Origin: Lumbricus rubellus
Taxonomy: Eukaryota; Annelida; Clitellata; Crassiclitellata; Lumbricidae
Direction: 5' to 3'
Assembly (NCBI GenBank): GCA_945859605.1
Contig: OX243812.1
Location: 53,170,093 to 53,234,092 of the forward strand
Length of the DNA stretch: 64,000 nucleotides
Part shown: positions 22,926-36,800 of the stretch, in pieces
Layout: each line of letters opens with the position of its first letter
Numbering within the stretch: the stretch's first letter is position 1
The notes under the pieces: generated by a model
Database searches by the model: none
Told to the model about the DNA's origin: nothing
The model's input: only the letters and a program-made list of their open reading frames with translations
Position numbers and translations under genes: made by a program

Positions 22926-23016
22926 GTATATGAATCAGTTGTTTTAGCTAGTATGATCACCATTGCTTTGTGAAACTGTCTGTGATCATACTAGCCTAAG
23001 CAACTGATTTGCATAC
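22926..23016. repeat. Long imperfect hairpin
   Basis: A ~35-base arm at 22926-22960 pairs with 22982-23016, with a few mismatches and a ~21-base loop. Weaker inverted similarity (GATTATTGATTAT and ATAATCAAGTAATAT) extends beyond both arms, suggesting a decayed fold-back element. Confidence 0.8.
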
Positions 23017-23099
23017 TATACATGTTATAACATGTGTTCATAGGATTTACATAGCAATCAGTAATAATCAAGTAATATGATCACAGTTAATGACATATG

Positions 23100-23600
23100 A
23101 ATAACATTTAGAATACGGCTGCAAATTTTAACGACTGTTAATCAATTAATTGTTAAAAATGTATTAACGTGTGTCTTGTTTGATTAGTTTTTCTATCAAT
23201 TTTTACTTATGTCATGCGGCCACTTCCGGAGTAAGCAACATGGTTCACAATGATGATGTGAAATTTTTGAGTGAAAGATTAAGCAATCATGTTGCATTTG
23301 AGGTAAATGCTGATGAAAATTCAAAGATGGCGACAAGATTAGTTACTTTCATTGCAATAAATGATTTGATGTTTTCACAAAGAAAGTAGTAAAAAAAATA
23401 ATATACTGATAACATTTTGACAGTTTTCAGGCCAAATTAATTGAATTTAATCAATTAATTTCCAATTTAATCGATTAATTGTGATTAAATTTGAGAGACT
23501 GATCAATTAAAATCATTTTAATTAGTACTGATTAATACTTGCTAAGTACTAAGCAAGTATTAATCAGTACCAGCTTTAATTTAAAGTCAGTTATTTATCA
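23100..23600. other. AT-rich region with TTAATCNATTAATT words
   Basis: Repeated TTAATC(A/G)ATTAATT-type words in both orientations flank a less AT-rich block at 23190-23395 whose short frame has no recognisable family. It may be a decayed DNA transposon; ends could not be fixed. Confidence 0.35.
23525..23570. repeat. 46-bp near-perfect palindrome
   Basis: GTACTGATTAATACTTGCT at 23525-23543 is exactly complementary to 23552-23570 across an eight-base centre that contains AGTACT. Confidence 0.95.
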
Positions 23601-23894
23601 GCATACTGGTTCCTTTGCAATGTCTTGCCCATAAGTGATGTTATTTATCATCATTTTATATTTATTTATAGAAACACGTTCTGCAGTATGCCTATTCACA
23701 ATTAATTATAAGAGCAAGTTTTGTCAAAAATAAACACACAAAACGTGATTTATACAACAATTGATGTGATTGTCATCACAGTCCGCATTGATTTTTGCTC
23801 AAAACATATGTATACAGTGTGTACTTAATGAGAAAAACTCTTCAACTGAATCAACCTAAACTTAGATAAATACAAAGCAAGAGTTAACAATGCA

Positions 23895-23960
23895 TTAGCT
23901 GAGAGCGCCTCTGAATATTAGTCTATGCTGCAAGAGGCACTCTAATTTTTTTATACGATA
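23895..23960 (+). mobile_element. L2/CR1-like LINE 3' tail
   Basis: GAGAGCGCCTCTGAATATTAG then GCAAGAGGCACTCTAATTTTT, a diverged copy of the LINE terminal stem. Confidence 0.55.
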
Positions 23961-25807
23961 ATAGTCATTGCTCACAAGTGGAAAAATGTATATTAATTGG
24001 GTTATCTTTTGAAGAGCTTCAACTATTATTATGCATTTATTATGCTCCACTATCTAGTGGCCAGTCGATGATGCTTTACAATCATTGTGAGGGACTTGCT
24101 CAGCTCAAGGTCCAACACAATGATTGTCTCAGAGAAGATTTGAATCTGTATTATGCATTATAAGAAATGTCAACATTTCTATAGCACTCGATACACGAAG
24201 TCATGTGAACCAGTTTATTCACAGTTTTGTTGTTATACTGGCTGGAGTTTTTCCAGAGAGGTCGAACAGCTATGACTATGAATGGATTTGCAAAGTTTTA
24301 ACAAGAGGTTACGGAAGGCCTAAGTGCGTTAGGGCAGAAAGGGAGTGGGTTGACAAGCGGTTCGACCATGAGAACTTTTGGAGGATTGAAGTGTGGTGTA
24401 GGCGAGTGACTTTTGAGTCTACTGATTCAGATATTTTAAGCTATTGTGGCCCACAATCAGACATACGTTCAGCTGGCAACCACGCAAAGTTAAATCCGTG
24501 ATAGTTTGTTACAACGCTAAGACACACTAAGTGATCAGAAATAGCTTTTAAATTATTACTATCGTTCAATGCAATTTTAAACAATAAATAACTATTTCAA
24601 GTTTGACTAATTTTGTCAGCAGATGGCAGTTGGTGATGTTTCCAATTGAATCTAAAAGGTAAAAAAAATAAAAACCAGTAAAGAATGATTATATAATTTA
24701 TATATCGTACTATTCTGCTTCTTTCACGCAATCTTACAAAACCATCGAAATCAACTGGAAAATATGTGAAGTTGGGCAAGCTCAGTCTATAAAAAATGAT
24801 CTAAATAAAAAAAATTGCTTCTAGTAACAAACCACAACTAATACAATTTAGAAATAAATTATCAATGAAATGGACTTGAATTCCATTGTGAACTTTTAAA
24901 TTGTGATTTTCTGGTGACTTATAAATCATGAAACAAAGTTTGAAAAGTAAAGAATAATTTCAAAATTTTAAAACTATTTGTGTGTATAGTAACTACTAAG
25001 GCAAATAGTTCCGAAAGCGTGATATATGCAGGGGGGAGGTGAATGCCCATAGTGATTTCTGGTTATTCCCTAGTCAAGGCCATTGCATAGACACCCGGTT
25101 ACTTGCCTGTTCAAAGGTCCAACTCAGCTGCACTGGCAAGTAGACCGACTCTAAGTCACCTTGTGAATAGCCTTATCTTTTGTTGCGGATTCTCTCTTCA
25201 CCTGGAAAGACCAACACTCGCATGAAGACAAAGGTAGAAGAGCGTCAACATACTGTACCCAGTACCCACCCATTGAACATAATTGTTTAGAAGTATGGTC
25301 CTGAGGTTGAAACATCATTTGGTTTAGTCACAAGCATGGCTATAATCATTCTGCAAGAGGTGCTATGTAAGGTATAATGCAGCAGACCAATGAAAGGGAA
25401 TCTTGCATAACCTTAGCACACAACAGGACAAGACTGAAAAGGTGCTACGTACACATACATATTTCGTATGCACACAACATACATGTACACATTCAAATGT
25501 ATCGTACATGCATTCATTTAAATACATTGCATGCAAGCATACATAAACCCACATAATTATATACATACATGTGTACAAGAAGAGACAGCATAGCACCACA
25601 CAAGTACAGTAGGCATATCCGAGTCAATATAGAATAGATAGCTGTGTCATGCATAGCAGTCAACCTGTATTACTTTTAAATACAACACACTATAACTGCA
25701 TAATAAACTCACTATACCCTAGTTTTACCTTACCCTAGCCTGCATCACAGAACAACAGAAGTCAGAACCAGATCGGAACGCAATTAAAACCCTACAGAGA
25801 GCATAAA
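23961..25807. other. Intergenic spacer downstream of ERICH3
   Basis: No gene confirmed. A 125-codon frame at 24124-24501 has mixed composition but no family I recognise. Around 25440-25575 a CATACATA-rich tract makes spurious Cys/Val-rich antisense frames. A terminal ERICH3 exon could lie here, because the last recognised exon ends at a strong splice donor. Confidence 0.35.
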
Positions 25808-27837
25808 TTAATAATACCTGGTACATACCTTTGCAGCCTTTGCCAAAGCGTCAGCAGGAAGAGTGATGTCATCATCGGATGATTCTTCCGATCCTCCCGA
25901 TGAATCACCGCCATCATCATCATCATCATCGTCAGAATCTCTACGCTGTCGATCGATGGCGCCACTTGTCTTCTTCTTATCAGCTTTTCCGTTCAGTTCC
26001 TTATCGAAATTCGTCATCTCGTGCACGTAATACTTGTTTATGTTGCTCAGCAATTCTTGCACTTCCTTCGTACTTGATTCAGGCTCTGGCTTCCCATGGC
26101 TATCGCTACGTGGCGTCTTGGATGACCCTGGTCTGGAATTGCTCTTTGGTGTTTCGTCTCTGTCGCTATTCTTCCCCTTTGAATTGTGATGTTCATGATC
26201 TGAGTCATCATTCTTATCCTTTGAACTGTGATGCTCATGATCTGAGTCATCATTCTTCCCCTTTGAAGTATGATGCTCATGATCTGAGTCATCATTCTTA
26301 TCCTTTGAACTGTGATGCTCATGATCTGAGTCATCATTCTTAACTTTTGAACTGTGATGCTCATGATCTGAGTCATCATTCTTATCCTTTGAACTGTGAT
26401 GCTCATGATCTGAGTCATCATTCTTCCCCTTTGAAGTATGATGCTCATGATCTGAGTCATCATTCTTAACCTTTGAAATGTGATGCTCATGATCTGAGTC
26501 ATCATTCTTATCCTTTGAATTGCGATGTTCATGATCTGAGTCATCATTCTTAACTTTTGAACTGTGATGTTCATGATCTGAGTCATCATTGTCTCTTGAA
26601 TTATTATGCTCTTGGTTTCTTACAGCATTATGACCGATTCCTGTATGTTTGTTTTTCACACTTTTCTCATCTTCGCTTTCTGATGAACTACTGCTTGCGC
26701 TATCGTCCTCCTTCTTTCTCTTCTTCTTCTCATCATCTTTCAAATGTTTATCTTCGTCTCTATCACTGTCATCTTTTACTCTATGCCCATCCTCCCTCTC
26801 ACTACCTTCTGCCTTAGTTCCTTTTACTTTGACCTCATGACCCCTAACAACAATGTCATCCTTCTTGCTATTATGACCACGTGACTGTAAGCTGCTCATT
26901 GGTCTTGTCTTGAGGTCGGCAAGAGAGTCGGCACCTCGTTTTACCACTGCATCCTCCCCTGAATCTGAACTCGAACTGGAATCATTGTCGTCACTGCTGG
27001 AACTTGAGCTGCTTTTAGAGTCCGTCTTGTCCAAGATGGCCTTGTGACTTGGACTTACATTCTTGTCCAAGACGACCTTGTGATTTGGACTTGAATTGAT
27101 CGGTAAATCCTTCTGGTCTACGAGAACACTGTGATCTGGTTGTGAGCCTCTAGGCAGAGGTTGTGACTTCTTTTTTTGTTCGTTGTCAGATTCTGAGTCT
27201 GAACTCGAAGAGCTGTCCTCATGTCTTTGCACAATAGTTTGCTTGGCTTCTTCTTCGTTCCGTTTCAAGCTTTCTTTTTCTTTCTTTGTTTCTTTGTCTG
27301 TATCTTCATCGATGTTGTCTTCGTGTTTCTTCTTCTGAGATTTGTCTTCGTCGTCGTCACTCGGATCATCGCTGTCTGAACTTTCTGATTCGGCTTTTCT
27401 CTTCAGGTCATCCGTGCTGTCCTTGTGATCAGTATTCTGTTTCACAGGACCTACTTTCTTTTGTTCTTTGTTTCTTTTGTCGTTCGCTTCGTCATCGGAA
27501 CTACTGCTGTCGCTACTCTCACTTTCCTTCTTCCCATTTTCTTTCTTCCCATTTACTTTCTTCCCATTTGCCTTCTTCCCATTTTCTTTCTTCCCATTTT
27601 CTTTCTTCCCATTTTCTTTCTTCCCATTTGCCTTCTTCCCATTATCTTTTTTCCCATTTTCGCCAGGTGATTTCCTGTCTCCATCTTCTTCTTCTTCATC
27701 TGTTGAATCCTTTTCATCGTCAGCAGTCTCTTTATCCGAGTCTTTGTCATTTTTTACATCTCGTTGTTCGGTTTCATCCTCATCAGATGATGATGATGAT
27801 GAACTGTCTTCATCAGAATCATTCTTCTTTGATTTGC
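25808..27837 (-). CDS. erich3: ERICH3 large acidic/basic repeat exon
   Basis: Acceptor TTTTTCCAG, leading two bases completing a split codon. About 669 codons run to AAG|GTATGT at 25829. If unspliced there, the frame continues six codons to a stop at 25810-25808. Blocks include SSSSSSSDEDE, a GKKENGKKENGKK tract (about 27530-27665), SSSSDSESDNE, the 14-residue repeat array, DDDDDDDGGDSSGG and a final LPADALAKAAK. No globular domain. Long frames on the opposite strand and in other minus frames are shadows of this biased composition. Confidence 0.88.
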
Positions 27838-30800
27838 CTGGAAAAACAAAAGAGTCACAAATTAAATAATAATAGATCATCAATTTATTTTACGTTGAAT
27901 TTGATAAATTTACATTACGTTGAAAGCTTGAGAAAGTATGGTACAAACTTTATTTTCTGTATCAGTCGAAATACAAACGTGAAGCAACAATTTCACATCT
28001 AGTCTATCTTCATTCTTCACTGATAATTATCAAAATGGATTATTCAGAAGGAGTTGACGAATCCATGTTCAATTACAATTACAATTACAATCCATGTACC
28101 TGCTTTGAAAGATGCATGTGAACTTCGTGAAGAGTTCGTTGATCTGGATGAATGTGATGTGAAGCTAGACGATTTCCTCGAAACATCTTCTTGCTGTCAG
28201 AACACACAAAGTTTTCATCCATGTCAACATCACTCATGCTTCGGAAGAGCCATGTGAACTGTGTGAACGATGATGATGATAATAGAGGCAATGATAATGA
28301 TGTAAAACCTCAAAAGTAATGATGACAATGGTGATGAAAGAAACATTGAATATATGTCAATCATGATGGTCATACCACTTTTTCCCTGGCATTAGTGTAA
28401 AATGCCACAAACAATATCACATCTTTAACAGGATCGAAGTACAATATTAATCAGAATATCTCTCAAGCACTTTTTGCCGATATTTAAAGTGTTCAAAATG
28501 ACCAGCAGATCTAGTAACAGACAGTTTTCTGTTTTCTCTACGAGTCAAACAGTTAACATAACACTCCATAAAAGAAATTTCATCACTTCCACATATCATC
28601 ATGAACTTATCAGGCTTCGTTACGGTTATTAAGACCCCTTCCTCTTGGAACATTCTCCTTTTGAAAATACCAACTGTTTAAATTAAATCAGCTTCAAAAA
28701 ATTTTCTGCTCAGCCTAAGTGACACTTACTTCTAAGATGAGCTATATCTGAATCCATGGAAGCAAACTTTCTGAGAGAAGCTTGAAAGGCCAGTGCTACA
28801 TAAATGTTTTCCTATATTGCATCAATTTACTCCATAACAGAGCAGCAGATGACTCACAAGATCTTAACAATTTTGACAAGATCAACATGAACCTGCGGTT
28901 CTATTATTAACCCAAATGGTTCTTCTTGAATATGAAATTCTTTAATCTGATACTTACATCATCGTGGTTGTCTTTATCAACGTCATCATCATCGTCTTTC
29001 TTATCTGTCCAAATCAATGATAATAAATCACTTGAGCAAATTAATATTCAAGTAAACTTTCTTTTAAATTCAGTTTACAATTGTTACACAGTTCTATTTT
29101 CTATTCACAAAAGAACAATTTTCGCACCTCTGAGTAGGTCTCTTGATGAGGCACTACACTGATTCTCAGAATGAATGAATGAGAGATAGTCAAATGTTAG
29201 GCAAGTTAGACAGTTAGGGTAACAAGGCACAGTAGGCCAAGTACAGTAAACTAATCATAAGGTAAGTAGCTCTTAATAGTTCAAACAGATCATTTCTTTA
29301 CGACTGCTTTAGATAATGAATCAAGGCATTCAAGGGGCTCAATAATATGGCCAAAAAATGGTTGTGCACGTGGTTGTGAAAGCTAGATTATCTACAAAAT
29401 GTGGGAGGATGGAAACCTTGCACTTAGAGTGCCACCAGGACCTCCCAGGGGAGCGGTTGGCAAATCCCCTCACCATTGGGGTCCTCAAAATCAGAACAGT
29501 ATCTGGCCGCTACAAGCAACATGGGAATAGCCCTAGAACATGTATACAAGTTTTTAACAAGAACCCAGATACCTTGCATGTGAGCAGCTAGTAGTAACAC
29601 TTTCAAGAAAGTTAAACCGCTAAACTTTCTTGAAAGTACAACTGCTCAATGCAAAGCACGAAAGTTAAACTAGTACTAAACTGTTCATTGTTCTCTGGCA
29701 GTGCCAGGCCCAAGCCTGGAGGGATAAGGAGGGCAATCTAATGATTATTATCATCTTCGTTATGACACAGTGTCGTTATACAAGAACTGGTGTAAACTGG
29801 CAAAGAGCAACTAACCATGTCTAGCATCCTCTGCTGTGCCGATCCTCACTGCTGATTTGCCGCCGGTCCTCGTTTTCTTTTTCAATCCATCGGATCTTTT
29901 GTTTGCCTTTGCCCCATTGTCTGTCTCATTATTCTTCAGCTCATCTGTTTCCTTTGTCTGTTTCGAGTCACGTTTCTTCTTCTTTTTTCTCTCACCATGA
30001 TTATCGCTGCTCTTTGATTCACCTCCATCTCCAGCTTGAAAGCACCTAAAGGGTTAAAACATAAAAACAATCTAGCAACTGCATTTTTTTCTGCTTTATT
30101 AATTAATAATAATAATAATAATAAAAAAATATATAAAAAAAAATTTAAAAAAAAAAAAATAATAATAATAATAACAACAACAACAATATTAATAATGGTG
30201 TGCTTTCTCTGTGGCTAGCCCTGCGACCTGGAATGAGCTCCCTGTTATCCTTCGTCAAATACCTATTGTCCTTTCTACTTCTACTTCAATTCTTTCTCTT
30301 CTCAAGACTGTCTTATTCGACCGGGGTTGGACTGGGAGCGCTCCTGAGTAGTAACCTTGAAGGAGCGCTATATCAAATTCTCAGTAAATAAATAATAAAT
30401 AAATATATAGAGCATACCTAAAGCAAGGCCTGCCACCAGACACACTGACAAGACTGAAATGTCCCATGCGAACTCCTCCGATACGCGATCCTGTCTTGTG
30501 TTTGAACTCACAGCAGGCGCTCAGTCGACTGTCTCTCTGGCCGTTGATGTACAGAGTCAGACTGAACGGATATTCTGGGTTACGCACAGACTGGAACTGA
30601 AAATCACCTGCGAAAAATAAACAAAGTAATTATTTTATACTGGAGGAGCATTGTTACATCAGAAACAAAATTAATACAAAAGTTAATTCCTAAGTTGACC
30701 AAAAAATAAAATAATCACTCAAAAGAGTCAATACATTAAACACAAATATTATTTTTTCTAAATAAAAACAATTTAATTAAACAGAGCAATTATTACAAAA

Positions 30801-33800
30801 AATTAAAATTAAAATTAATTAATGCTTTCCCTTTCTGTTGAATCCTATTTAATGAAAAATTAATAGATTAGTTAAATGACCAATAAAAATTAATTATGGA
30901 ACAAACAAACAAATACGTAAACTAACAGGAGAATAAATTGAGAAATTACTGTCAGGCTTTAGGATGCCCCTGTAGACAACAATGGTTCCAGCTCCAAATG
31001 GCTGCTGTTCCACAATTATCTGATCTCCTTGATCAAACAGATCGTAGTCTCGTTTCGGTGATGCACCAAAATAATGAAGTGACACTTCGCACTTTGGTGG
31101 AGCAGACGCAAACCTGTGTGCTGTCTAAATCAACGCAAAAGAAAACAATTAGCTGATAATAATCATTTACAGTAACACAACTAAATCAAATCTAATTCAT
31201 GTTGATGTAATCACTTCAAACTGGATGTCTAAAATTAAAAGTTTTTTTAAAATTAATCTGACTCAAATTCAGACTACTTGCTCATTTTCTGACGTGCTTG
31301 CATGATTGAATAATCAATTACATGTCAACTGGACACATTTAAGAGACTGCTTCTCTAAATTGCAAGTCCATTATTACTTTCTATGTTTGTATGTGCACTT
31401 GTATAGCGCCCCTTCAAGCTCTCTCTACTCAGAGGTGCTCCCGAATGCAGAGCGGACACTGCATCGGAGTTTCACGCCAAAGCGCTGAACAATTGTGAGT
31501 GAAGGACTTGCCCAAGATCCATACGTGGCGAGGTGGATTCGAACCTCGAACCTTCCGGCTCCAAGGCAACGACGCCACCACCACACCACCGCGCTCCATA
31601 AGTGTAAGACAAATATGGAGCAACCTGCAATTTCCAAGGCAACTTGTGCTGACGAGAGTGACCGTCCAATGTAAAGTTGCAAGTACATAAAACAACGCAT
31701 TCTCCAAAGTGAATTACCTGTTGCAATGGTCACTAAATTAATTCTTTCGTTAGTTTATCATCTACTGCTGCATCATGTTCATTACCTGTGGCCTAGGTTT
31801 ATCCTTTGGTCTCGGCGTTCTACGATTGTTCGCAGCGGATGATGTTTTTGGGCGATCACGCGGAGGAGGAGGCGCTGGGATCATTCCAGCGATGATGGGA
31901 GGGATTGCACGATATGGCGACCGAAGCCGCTTTGGTTTCCCTGATTTTCGGAACATGTTGTAGTCGTAGAGTGTTCCTTGATCAAGCTAAATATCAAAGC
32001 AATAAAATCAATCATTATAATAACATACTGACATGCAGTGATAGGTGAACAGCTTTCGTAAATCTCACTGACTTGGATCACAAATTATTGTTCATTTTCT
32101 TTGAATAACTGAGGATGCTATATAAATGTTCGATTACAAATACAATTACAAAACGTACATTCACGCCCTGATATGATAGAATGCCTAAACAAAAGTCTAG
32201 AGGTTAGCAGGCTGTAGTTTCGACCCAATGGTCAGAAATTCAAATCACAATGATGGCAGAAAACAGTTTGAGGATTTCTGCTTCATGTCATTTCTGAACA
32301 AACAAATATTACTGAACAGAGTCAGTGGAAAGATGAGACAAAGGCCTGCCTTAAGTCAAGTTACCATGGTTTCTTATCTTCTATATAAAGTTTTCACTAT
32401 ATTAAAGAAAGATTCACAGTTAATGTGCAGATACGAGGGTCCAACAATCTTCATTGTCACCATGGAGGCACAGTAGCCACTTGATTAAGGTGCCTGGCAT
32501 GTAACATAGAAAAGTAGGTTCAAGCACATCCTAGGGGGTTTTGTGTAGAGACCTTGCATTCAGGGCTTAAAGTGTGGCAGGACGGTCATGGACGGCGTCC
32601 TGGCAATAATTTTCAAATCTGTATGCCACTTATTTGGCCAGCACACCTGAAAATGTATGGGGCGTCCTGGCACTTATTTTGAAAGGACAAGGGGCGTCCA
32701 GGCACTTCTTTTTTCACACTTTTAGCACTGCTTCCATTAGTTCCTTAGTCAAATGCTAAGCATTATTGATTTTCAATCATTAATGTCCAGACAGGATGCA
32801 TGGACATGAATAATCTGTAAATCTAAGCATGAGGTATGGTGCAGTGTCGGTTTACAACAGGACCCAGTGCTGCTAACCAAGCAGCCAAACAATCATATTC
32901 TGCCACAACCTGCCACAACCTGCCACATTCTGCCACAACCTGCCACATGTCCTGAAGGCAATAATTATAATTAATCGAGTCGATAACAAGTGACGTCTAA
33001 CGCTTTTGTGATGGCCTGGAAACACTGGCGGAAACCTAGGGGGGACAGGGGGGACGGTCCCCCCCAAAGAAGACGTTGGGGGGGACGGCCCATGCATTTG
33101 TCCCCCCCCCCAATGTTCAAGCGTTAGGACATGTACACAATCTTCAGTAGGGAACTAGAGAAAAAAAGTTTAGCAGATGAAGTAAATATTTATAATGGTC
33201 TGAACTCCAGAGCAATCCAGGCACTAACCAAAAGTTATTAAGTCCAACGTTGGGTAGTTTGCGAACAAGATACTGTATAGATAAAACACCTCTTTTAACT
33301 CGTTGCCAATTATTATAAAGACTTGCCAACACCCAACGTCACAAATTCACAATGTCATCGGGTTTCTTTGCTACATTCAATTCAGCTATTCTTCAGGCTC
33401 AAATCAGCGTCATGTTCAACATTAGAAGTAATATGGAAAATAAATACGTAAGTAAGTAAGTAAGTAAGTAAGTATTTTGTTTATTATTCCTCTTGAAAAC
33501 GAACAATGGGATATAGAACATCAGTGGGTCCATGGGCGGAGTTTATTACGGGCTAGGGGCTCAAACCCCTCAATAAGACCCAGATTCGGGTCTGTCACAA
33601 GGAAAATGGTAGGCTATAGTTTCCGGGGTTAGCCCCCAAGAAATTTTTACGAGCGAAACTTGAATCCGATGACTAACACTTTTTTGTCCCGGAAAAATAG
33701 CATGGTTGTTGTGAGACTTCAATTAAAGTCGTTGACTAAAACGGGTGTGTCCGGAAAGTTAGTATGGTTTCATGAGATTTCTACTAAACTCGACGTGTGA

Positions 33801-36800
33801 AAGAAAAAAGAATGGTTTTTATGAGATTTCAACTCTATGACTAAGAAAAGGTCGACACACTTTTTTGTCTGAAAAATAATATGGTTTTGTGAGATTTAAA
33901 TTAAACTAGATGAGCAAAAAAATAATTATGTTTACGCAAAATAGTATGGTTTTTATGAGAATTTAACAAATTTCGATGACTAAAAAGGTGTTTACGGAAA
34001 TATTATGGTTTTGTGAGATTTCAATTAAACTCAATGACTAAAAAAGGTGTTTACGCGAAATAGTAAAGTTTTTATGAGACTTAAATTAAACTCGATGAAA
34101 AAAGCTGGTGTCTACGGAACATAGTATGGATCTATGATATTTAAATTTCATAATATGACTAAAAAAGGTGTTTACAGAAAAAGCATGGTTTTACGATATT
34201 TCAATTAAACCCGGTCACTAAAAAAGGTGTTTACGCAAAATAGTATGGTTTTTATGAGATTTCAATTAATCTCGATAATAAGAAAGGTGTTTACGCAAAA
34301 TCGTATGGTTTTATGAGATTAAAATTAAACTTGATGACTAAAAAAAGTGTTTACGCAAAATAGTATGGTTTTATAAAATTTTAATTAAACTCGATGAGTT
34401 GATGTCTAAAAAAAGGTGTTTACGCAAAATAGTATGGTTTTGTGAGATTTTAATTAAACTCGATGAGTTGATTTCTAAAAAAAGGTCTTTACGCAAAATA
34501 GTATGGTTTTATGAGACTTCAATTAAACTCGATGACTAAAAAAGGTGTTTAAGAAATAAATTATGGTTTTGTGATATTTCGATTAAATTGGATCACTAAA
34601 CAGGTGTTTACGCAAAATAGTATGGTTTTTATGAGATTTCAGTTAATCTCGTTGACCAAACAAGGTGTTTACGCAAAAAAATATGGTTTTTATGAGATTT
34701 TAATTTAATTCGATTACTAAAAAAGGTGTTTACACAAAATAGTATGTTTTTTAAGATTTAAATTAAACTCGATAGCTAAAAAAGGTGTTTACGCTAAAAA
34801 GTATCGTTTTTATGAGATTTCAATTAAACTCGATGACTAAAAACGGTGTTTACGGTAAATAGTATGGTTTCATGATATTTCAAATAAACTACTTGACTAA
34901 AAAAGGTGTTTACGCAAGATAGTATGGTTTTTATTATAGAATTAAACTAAACTCGATGACTAAAGAAGCTCATTAACTTTTGATTCGAGAAAAAAAAATC
35001 CGGCGCCGCTCAATCTGGACCAAGTCTCCGCCTCATATCCAAACTTCAAGTTTTTTTAGCCCCCAAGAATGTAAACCAAACTCCGTCCACGATTTGGTCT
35101 CTTGAACGGATTTAATTTATGCATAATGAGAGTTGGCAGGGCTTTTAAACGTGCAAGTTCACATAGATGTGTTGATTTTAAATACAATGGCAGTTATAAT
35201 GGTCTTAGAAAGTTGTAAAATCACATCCTCGCAGCAAAAAATAGTTTTGAAAAAGTCATTGTCATCTGATTGGCAGTTATTTACCAGGGTAGATCAAAAG
35301 GTTGAGAAAAAGTCATGCAGTTCTGAAACTGAATTCTTTTGATATGCTCTGATAGCATGTATATAATAATTATAGACAAGAGTAGATTTTCATTCCTATC
35401 AGTGTTTTCTTTCTAGTCTTTCTAATAAACATAATTTGCATGACTGTAATAAATTAACGCAAATATTTTAGTCATGATTTTGATTAATATTCACTACATA
35501 GCATGATTTATATATATATATATTTTTGATTGAATGCATTACAGAGGTGTCTATGTTAAATGCATTGATAGTTTTTTGGCAAATCTGTTTTGCGAAATTT
35601 AGCACATTCCATCATTGTATAAATTTGTGATATCATCGTTATATAAATTCATAATATAAACTTTAAAAAGGTGTCTAATACAATCTGCACTCCGATCGTG
35701 TTCAATAACAAATTACAGTTTTAACTACTTCTATCGGGACTAAGAAAATGGATCATTTTTTATTTTTTATGACAGCTAAAATGCTACAATTAGATGTGAA
35801 TATTAAAAACAACCTTAATTCTCCCCTCCCAACTCGGTGCTTCGCGCTTCAGCGATCGTCCTTCAGCCGCTCGTCCGTCCTTCCCAAAGTTCGGACCAGG
35901 TTTCCGCCCCTGCCTGGAAACCAGTCTTTCATGTGAGACCTGGAAACCAGTCTTTCATGTGAGACCTGGAAACCAGTCTTTCATGTGAGACCTGGAAACC
36001 AGTCTTTCATGTGAGACCTGGAAATCAGTCTTTCGCATGTGTGACCTGGGAATCAGTCTTTCATGTCTGACCTGGGAATCAGTCTTTCATGTGAGACCTG
36101 GAAACCAGTCTTTCATGTGTGACCTGGGGACCAGTCTTTCATGTGTGACCTGGGGACCAGTCTTTCATGTGTGACCTGGGGACCAGTCTTTCATGTGTGA
36201 CCTGGGGACCAGTCTTTCACATGTGTGACCTGGGGACCAGTCTTTCATGTGTGACCTGGGGACCAGTCTTTCATGTGTGACCCGGGGACCAGTCTTTCAT
36301 GTGTGACCTGGGGACCAGTCTTTCATGTGTGACCTGGGGACCAGTCTTTCATGTGTGACCTGGGGACCAGTCTTTCATGTGTGACCTGGGGACCAGTCTT
36401 TCATGTGTGACCTGGGGACCAGTCTTTCATGTGTGACCTGGGGACCAGTCTTTCATGTGTGACCTGGAGACCAGTCTTTCATGTGTGACCTGGGGACCAG
36501 TCTTTCATGTGTGACCTGGGGACCAGTCTTTCATGTGTGACCTGGGGACCAGTCTTTCATGTGTGACCTGGGGACCAGTCTTTCATGTGTGACCTGGAGA
36601 CCAGTCTTTCATGTGTGACCTGGGGACCAGTCTTTCATGTGTGACCTGGAGACCAGTCTTTCATGTGTGACCTGGGGACCAGTCTTTCATGTTTGACCTG
36701 GGGACCAGTCTTTCACATGTGTGACCTGGGGACCAGTCTTTCATGTGTGACCTGGGGACCAGTCTTTCATGTGTGACCTGGGGACCAGTCTTTCATGTTT

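Noticed and set aside
24124..24501. 125-codon open frame in the spacer
   Set aside because: No recognisable motif, no splice partners and no obvious start context. A protein search with a significant hit would change this.
25879..28002. Long plus-strand frames of 80-238 codons and a 180-codon alternative minus frame
   Set aside because: They are shadows of the biased ERICH3 repeat exon. The ERICH3 frame has the splice phase and family composition; the others have none.
28085..28291. Possible extra ERICH3 exon on the minus strand
   Set aside because: The frame lacks charged-tail composition and in-phase splice sites.
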